The notes beneath the pieces are model-generated. The model was not told where the DNA came from. It did not search any database and saw nothing but the letters and a program-made list of their open reading frames with translations. A stretch of DNA of 64,000 nucleotides, from the NCBI RefSeq assembly GCF_003202285.1, contig NZ_MASW01000002.1, forward strand, positions 682,001 through 746,000. The letters are read 5' to 3'. Positions 59,471 to 64,000 of this stretch are shown here, one piece after another. The translations under genes and the position numbers were made by a program. How positions within the stretch are numbered: the first letter of the stretch is position 1; each line of letters opens with the position of its first letter. The DNA comes from Prauserella muralis. Its GTDB lineage: Bacteria > Actinomycetota > Actinomycetes > Mycobacteriales > Pseudonocardiaceae.

Positions 59471-60673
59471 TCAGGCGGCTGCGAGCGCCGCGACCTCCCG
59501 CACCAGGGCGTCTACTTCGGATTCCGTCGTGTACGGGGCGATGCCCGCCCGGACGGCTCCCGTGTCGCCAAGGCCCAGCCACCGCGAGCACTCCAGCGCG
59601 TAGAAGCTGCCCGCCGGGGCGTTGATGCCACGCTCGGCGAGCTTGGCGTACACCGCCGGCGACGGCACGCCCTCCACCGCGAACAGCACCGTCGGGGTGC
59701 GGCTGCGGGGCGCGCCGTAGAGCACCACGCCCCCGACCTCCCGCAGGCCCGCCTCCAGGCGCCGCGCCAGGCCCTCCTCGTGCTCCTCCAGCGCCCGCAT
59801 CGACACGCCCAGCCGCTCCCGCCGGGAACCCGGGCCCGGCACCAGGCCCGCCAGGAAGTCGACGGCCGCCGTGGTGCCCGCGAGCAGCTCGTACGGCAAC
59901 GTGCCCAGCTCGAAACGTTCCGGTACGGCGTCGGTGGAGGGCAGCAGCTTGTCCGGGCGCACCGTCTCCAGCAGCTCGGGGCTCGCGGCGACCAGGCCGA
60001 GGTGCGGGCCCAGGAACTTGTACGGCGAGCACGCGTAGAAGTCCGCGCCCAGCTCGCCGACGTCCACCGGCGTGTGCGCGGTCAGATGCACGCCGTCGAC
60101 GTAACAGAGCGCGCCTGCCTGGTGCGCGGCCGCGGTGATGGCCGGGACGTCGGGCCTGGTGCCGAGCAGGTTCGAGGCCGCCGTCACCGCCACCAGCCGG
60201 GTGCGCTCGCCCAGCAGGTCACGCACCGCCTCCACCGGCAGCTCACCGGTGGCGGGGTCGAACTCGGCCCAGCGCACCCGCACCCCACGCGCCTGCGCGG
60301 CCTGCACCCATGGCCGGATGTTCGCGTCGTGGTCCAGCCGCGTCACCACGATCTCGTCACCGGGCTCCCACTGCTTGGCGAGCGCCCGCGAGAAGTCGTA
60401 GGTCAGCTGGGTCATGCTGCGGCCGAAGACGATGCCCTCCGGCACGCCGCCCACCAGATCGGCGGCTGCCGCCCGCGCGTCGGCCACGATCGCGTCCGCC
60501 CTGCGCTCCGCCGCCGTGACGGCGCCCCGGTTCGCGACGCCGGAGCACAACGTCCGCGCCACCGCGTCGGCCACCGCCGCGGGCACCTGGGATCCGCCGG
60601 GTCCGTCGAAATGGGCCACGCGCTCGTCGAGGGCCGGGAACTGTTTCCTGATCTCCGTCACGTCGTAGGCCAT
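59471..60673 (-). CDS. Cysteine desulfurase-like PLP enzyme (aminotransferase class V)
   Basis: A 400-residue fold-type I PLP enzyme. The Schiff-base Lys219 (SPYKFLGPHLG), Asp193 and His196 (YVDGVHLTAH) and the PLP-phosphate motif GRSMTQLT near 84 are visible. The active-site loop region near residue 345 (AGSFYALECSRWLGLG) has one Cys but not the typical SufS/IscS loop. It is close to the TIGR01976 group of desulfurase-like proteins; substrate is unknown. It is leftward and starts at ATG 60673. Confidence 0.88.
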   Translation of the reverse strand: MAYDVTEIRKQFPALDERVAHFDGPGGSQVPAAVADAVARTLCSGVANRGAVTAAERRADAIVADARAAAADLVGGVPEGIVFGRSMTQLTYDFSRALAKQWEPGDEIVVTRLDHDANIRPWVQAAQARGVRVRWAEFDPATGELPVEAVRDLLGERTRLVAVTAASNLLGTRPDVPAITAAAHQAGALCYVDGVHLTAHTPVDVGELGADFYACSPYKFLGPHLGLVAASPELLETVRPDKLLPSTDAVPERFELGTLPYELLAGTTAAVDFLAGLVPGPGSRRERLGVSMRALEEHEEGLARRLEAGLREVGGVVLYGAPRSRTPTVLFAVEGVPSPAVYAKLAERGINAPAGSFYALECSRWLGLGDTGAVRAGIAPYTTESEVDALVREVAALAAA

Positions 60674-60708
60674 GCGGTCGAGTATGCCGCCGGCCCCGAC
60701 GGTGCGCG

Positions 60709-61275
60709 TCAGCTCTTCCGGTGCCGGGGACCCGCGTGCTCGGGCTCCTCCCGCAGCAGCTCGTCGACGATCCCGCGGTAGCGCACCATCGCCTCGCGCA
60801 GGTCCTCGGTGGACGCCTGCCCGTTGCCGTGCCGTCGCACGACGTCGTGGGCCGCGCGATAGTCCTGCAGCGTGCGCGCGTGGGTCACCGACAGGGCGGC
60901 GGCCTGCTCCTCGTGGTCGCCGGTCGGGTAGCCGCGCTCGGCCAGCAGCGCCGTCAGCAGCCGGTCGGCGTCCACCACCGCCTCGGCGGGCCGGTCGACG
61001 AACTGCTGCTGCACCAGCTCCCAGCTCTGCCGGTAGCGCTCCCGCGACTCGGCCGTGAGCGGGCGGATCTCCAGACCCTCGTGCTCGGCCTCGCGGCGTG
61101 CCAGCTCCCGCTCGGCGTGGCGGCGCGAGCCGGTGTCCTCCACCGCGCGGTCGTACTCAGGCCCGAACCGTTCCCGCAGGTGCGTGCGCCTGCGGTGCTG
61201 CCACGCGACGAGCGCCAGCAGCACGACGAGGACGACTGCCAGCACCACGATGGTGACGATTGCTCCAGTCGACAT
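60709..61275 (-). CDS. Single-pass membrane protein with conserved charged domain
   Basis: A 188-residue protein: N-terminal transmembrane helix (AIVTIVVLAVVLVVLLALVA) and a cytoplasmic helical domain (about 30-175) with RERFGPEYDRAVEDTGSRRH, LAERGYP and EDLREAMVRYR blocks, as found in a widespread actinobacterial 'secreted/membrane' family. No catalytic motif is seen. Its function is unknown. It ends 36 nt before the PLP enzyme start. Confidence 0.82.
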   Translation of the reverse strand: MSTGAIVTIVVLAVVLVVLLALVAWQHRRRTHLRERFGPEYDRAVEDTGSRRHAERELARREAEHEGLEIRPLTAESRERYRQSWELVQQQFVDRPAEAVVDADRLLTALLAERGYPTGDHEEQAAALSVTHARTLQDYRAAHDVVRRHGNGQASTEDLREAMVRYRGIVDELLREEPEHAGPRHRKS

Positions 61276-61340
61276 AACGACCTCCTCGGCTCACTCGGGT
61301 GGGTTACCACCGCGCCGAGCCGGGGAAACGCCGCCCACGA

Positions 61341-61375
61341 CGAGGGGCCCCGATCGCCGTGACCGGGGCCCCTCG
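61341..61375 (-). terminator. Strong terminator of the symporter operon
   Basis: A perfect 12-bp stem, CGAGGGGCCCCG (61341-61352) with CGGGGCCCCTCG (61364-61375), and an 11-nt loop, starts 14 nt after the stop of the leftward symporter gene. Confidence 0.82.
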
Positions 61376-61388
61376 GGCGGGAGCGGAC

Positions 61389-62996
61389 TCAGTGTGCCGA
61401 GGCCTTCTCCGCCCCGGCTCCCGTGAGCGAGCGCACCTCCATCTCCTTGTGCTTGTCCTCCAGGTGCTCCTTCGACAGGACCGTGCCCAGCCAGCCCAGG
61501 AAGAACGACACCGGAATCGACACCAGGCCCGGGTTCTGCAGCGGGAACCAGTGGAAGTCCACGCCCGGGATCATCGCCTTCTCGCCGCCCGACACGGCGG
61601 GGGAGAAGACGATGAGCACGATCGTCACCGACAGCCCGCCGTAGATCGACCACAGCGCGCCCGAGGTGTTGAACCGCTTCCAGAACAGCGAGTACAGGAT
61701 CGTCGGCAGGTTCGCCGACGCCGCGACCGCGAAGGCGAGGGCCACCAGGAACGCCACGTTCTGGTCCTTGGCCAGGATGCCGCCGACGATCGCCACGGCA
61801 CCGATCACGCACGCGGTGATCCGGGCGACGCGCACCTCGGTGTTCTTGCTGTCCACCTTGCCCTTCTTGATCACGTTGGCGTAGACGTCGTGCGCGAACG
61901 ACGCCGACGCGGTGATCGTCAGCCCGGCCACCACGGCGAGGATGGTCGCAAACGCCACCGCCGCGATGAAGCCGAGCAGCACCGGCCCGCCGAGCGCCTC
62001 GGCCAGCAGCGGCGCGGCCGAGTTCTCCCCGCCCGGCGCGTTGCTGATCGCGTCGGAGCCGACGATGGCCGCGGCACCGTAGCCCAGCACCAGGGTGAAC
62101 AGGTAGAACAGTCCGATGAGGACGATGGCCCACACGACGGAGCGGCGGGCCTCCTTGGCCGTGGGCACCGTGTAGAAGCGCATGAGCACGTGCGGCAGGC
62201 CCGCGGTGCCGAGCACCAGTGCGACGCCCAGCGACAGGAAGTCGAGCTGGGTGGTGCCGCTGACGCCATAGCGCTCGCCCGGGTTGAGCAGCGCGTCGTT
62301 GCCACCCGCCGCCGATGACGCCGAACCGAGCAGCTCCGAGAGGTTGAGCCCGTAGCGGCCCAGCACCCACACGGTCATCGCGAAGGCGCCCGCGATCAGC
62401 AGGCCTGCCTTGATGATCTGCACCCAGGTGGTGCCCTTCATGCCGCCGACCAGCACGTAGGTGATCATCACGATGCCGACCACGGCGATGACGACGGCCT
62501 GGCCCGCGTCGGCGTCGATGCCGAGCAGCAGCGACACCAGGCCGCCCGCGCCCGCCATCTGCGCCAGCAGGTAGAAGAACGACACGGCCAGTGTGGACGT
62601 CGCCGCCGCGGCGCGCACGGGGCGCTGCCGCATGCGGAAGGCCAGGACGTCGCCCATCGTGAACTTGCCGGTGTTGCGCAGCAGCTCAGCCACGAGCAGC
62701 AGCGCCACCAGCCAGGCGACGAGGAACCCGATCGAGTAGAGGAATCCGTCGTAGCCGTAGACGGCGATCGCGCCCGCGATGCCGAGGAACGACGCCGCCG
62801 ACAGGTAGTCGCCCGCGATGGCGGTGCCGTTCTGCGGCCCGGAGAACGCACGCCCTGCCGCGTAGTAGTCGGAAGCGGTCTTCGTGTTGCGGGACGCCCG
62901 GAAGACGATGACGAGCGTCGCCACGACGAAGATCGCGAAGATGCTGATGTTGAGGACGGGGCTGCCGCCCTCGACACCCTGCGCCAGCGTGCTCAT
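61389..62996 (-). CDS. Sodium/solute symporter, acetate/monocarboxylate (ActP/MctC) type
   Basis: A 535-residue SSS-family protein with about 13 transmembrane helices. Family blocks are visible: SDYYAAGRAFSGPQNGTAIA at the N terminus, GDYLSAASFLGIAGAIAVYG, and VLVGGMKGTTWVQIIKAGLL. It should take up acetate or short carboxylates with sodium or protons. The DUF485 gene upstream overlaps it by 4 nt, the standard ActP-type arrangement. A terminator follows. Confidence 0.92.
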   Translation of the reverse strand: MSTLAQGVEGGSPVLNISIFAIFVVATLVIVFRASRNTKTASDYYAAGRAFSGPQNGTAIAGDYLSAASFLGIAGAIAVYGYDGFLYSIGFLVAWLVALLLVAELLRNTGKFTMGDVLAFRMRQRPVRAAAATSTLAVSFFYLLAQMAGAGGLVSLLLGIDADAGQAVVIAVVGIVMITYVLVGGMKGTTWVQIIKAGLLIAGAFAMTVWVLGRYGLNLSELLGSASSAAGGNDALLNPGERYGVSGTTQLDFLSLGVALVLGTAGLPHVLMRFYTVPTAKEARRSVVWAIVLIGLFYLFTLVLGYGAAAIVGSDAISNAPGGENSAAPLLAEALGGPVLLGFIAAVAFATILAVVAGLTITASASFAHDVYANVIKKGKVDSKNTEVRVARITACVIGAVAIVGGILAKDQNVAFLVALAFAVAASANLPTILYSLFWKRFNTSGALWSIYGGLSVTIVLIVFSPAVSGGEKAMIPGVDFHWFPLQNPGLVSIPVSFFLGWLGTVLSKEHLEDKHKEMEVRSLTGAGAEKASAH

Positions 62997-63337
62997 CGCG
63001 CCTCCCCTTCGATGTCCTCACGGATCTTGTCCGCGATCGGGTCGAGCTTGCGGTTGGCGTAGCGCACGTACAGCCAGGTGATGGCGAACGTGGACACGAA
63101 CTGCAGCAGCCCGAAGATGAGGCCGATGTTGATGTTGCCGATGACCTTGGTGGACATGAACCCGTGCGCGTAGTCCGCCAGTACCACGTACAGCAGGTAC
63201 CAGGCGAGGAAGAGCACGGTCATGGGGAACACGAAGCCCCGCAGGCGTTTGCGCAGCTGCCGGAACTCCGCGCTGTCGTGGACCTCCGCCCAGGTGTCCG
63301 GCCCGGGCGGATGGGTCGACGGCTCGGTGGTACTCAC
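62993..63337 (-). CDS. DUF485 membrane protein, symporter partner
   Basis: A 114-residue protein with two transmembrane helices (FVFPMTVLFLAWYLLYVVLA; NIGLIFGLLQFVSTFAITWL), the DUF485/YjcH layout. It is translated just ahead of the SSS symporter with a 4-nt overlap and is thought to assist it in the membrane. Confidence 0.92.
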   Translation of the reverse strand: MSTTEPSTHPPGPDTWAEVHDSAEFRQLRKRLRGFVFPMTVLFLAWYLLYVVLADYAHGFMSTKVIGNINIGLIFGLLQFVSTFAITWLYVRYANRKLDPIADKIREDIEGEAR

Positions 63338-63412
63338 GGTGACCTCCTCGTCACAGGCACGGGGGGAGTGCTGCGCGTCACCCTAGGGACGGAGGCCGAA
63401 ACGCCGGAATCG

Positions 63413-64000
63413 TCAGCGGACCAACCGGCGTGTGATGCGACGAACGGCCGACGAGCGGCGCGCCGACCACGACGAGTGGCCCAGGTCACGCCCGCCGCCC
63501 GAACGATCCGCGAACGGTGAGCTGCGGTGCTCGTGCAGGTGCAGCCGCAGCATGGCGGCGGTCGCCCACGGCTTGGGCCTGCCGAACAGGGAGACCACGA
63601 CCATCACCGCGAACGCCAGCGGCACCGACCACGGCGCGGGCTGCACCAGCAGGATCGCCAGCCAGCCGTGCACGGGGGGATCGGCGACGGTGACCAGGAA
63701 CGCCCCCGCCGAGCTCACCAGGCCGGCCGCGACCCCGGCCAGCGCACCGGGCGCGGTCAGTCGCGACCACCAGATGCCGAGCACCAGCAGCGGGCAGAAC
63801 GTCGAGGCCGCCACGGTGAAACCCCAGGTCACCAGCGTGCCCGCGTCGAACCGCGCGGCAGGCAGCGCCAGCAGCACCACCGTCACCGCCGCGCCCACCA
63901 CGGCGACGCGCAGCTGCCGTAGCCCGCCGGGTACCAGGTCGTGCGAGATCGCGCCCGACACCACGAGCAGCAGTCCGAGCGAGGTCGCCAGGAACGCGGC
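63413..64000 (-). CDS. Second SSS symporter, C-terminal part (cut by window end)
   Basis: An open leftward frame enters from the window edge and ends at 63413. It carries three to four C-terminal transmembrane helices (VTWGFTVAASTFCPLLVLGI, ALAGVAAGLVSSAGAFLVTV, WSVPLAFAVMVVVSLFG) and an Arg/Ser-rich tail, as in SSS transporters. The start and substrate sites are outside. It precedes the DUF485-symporter operon in the same direction with a 75-bp gap. Confidence 0.8.
   Translation of the reverse strand, partial: AAFLATSLGLLLVVSGAISHDLVPGGLRQLRVAVVGAAVTVVLLALPAARFDAGTLVTWGFTVAASTFCPLLVLGIWWSRLTAPGALAGVAAGLVSSAGAFLVTVADPPVHGWLAILLVQPAPWSVPLAFAVMVVVSLFGRPKPWATAAMLRLHLHEHRSSPFADRSGGGRDLGHSSWSARRSSAVRRITRRLVR

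Overview
The window is high-GC actinobacterial chromosome with many GTG starts and leaderless promoters. The order ssb - ettA - gdh - thioesterase - conserved gene - GH13 protein - glbO - HNH protein - small membrane protein - DUF5130 - pepN - mycothiol-type thiol oxidoreductase - rpiB - nei matches, from memory, the Mycobacterium tuberculosis segment Rv2478c to Rv2464c. Added Pseudonocardiaceae-like features (I36 inhibitor, dispersed palindromes, a KstR-like operator) suggest a Saccharomonospora/Amycolatopsis-type organism; this placement is inference.

Region 1 (1-17443) is the right part of a siphovirus-type prophage. From left to right it holds head-tail connectors, tail completion, two related tail-tube-like proteins, a tail assembly chaperone pair made by -1 frameshifting, tape measure, a very large minor tail protein, a second tail protein, a coiled-coil membrane protein, a two-domain endolysin and a holin. 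A lysogeny/accessory block follows: a small gene under a LexA-type SOS box, a MerR/excisionase-like HTH, a GntR regulator divergent from a mini-operon of tiny genes, and a leftward set of small membrane proteins with a gluzincin-type metalloprotease. The prophage abuts the 3' end of a tRNA-Arg(UCU) gene. Capsid, terminase and integrase are not in the window.

Region 2 (17.5-23.5 kb) has a secreted I36 inhibitor, a LacI regulator divergent from an MFS transporter with a perfect palindromic operator between them, a CopD-CtaG fusion and a second SSB. Region 3 (23.5-48 kb) is the conserved block, with two insertions relative to M. tuberculosis: a 721-aa helical/Pro-Glu-rich protein between ettA and gdh, and a leftward small gene encoding 14 tandem GTRVTx hexapeptides. 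The GH13 protein lacks its nucleophile and the thiol oxidoreductase lacks its second active-site Cys.

Region 4 (48-57.8 kb) has a Gly/Asp-rich membrane protein, an NlpC/P60 hydrolase, a flavin monooxygenase plus SnoaL-like pair under a KstR-type operator, a VOC/SRPBCC/YCII/ECF-sigma cluster, an alpha/beta hydrolase divergent from a TetR regulator with two operators, and a WXG100-type trio. Region 5 (57.8-59.4 kb) is a compact islet: a 129-bp direct repeat made of the tRNA-Gly 3' half and its terminator flanks a VapBC module and an HTH remnant; tRNA-Pro follows. Region 6 (59.4-64 kb) has a PLP enzyme, a membrane protein and two SSS symporters with a DUF485 partner, the last cut by the window end.
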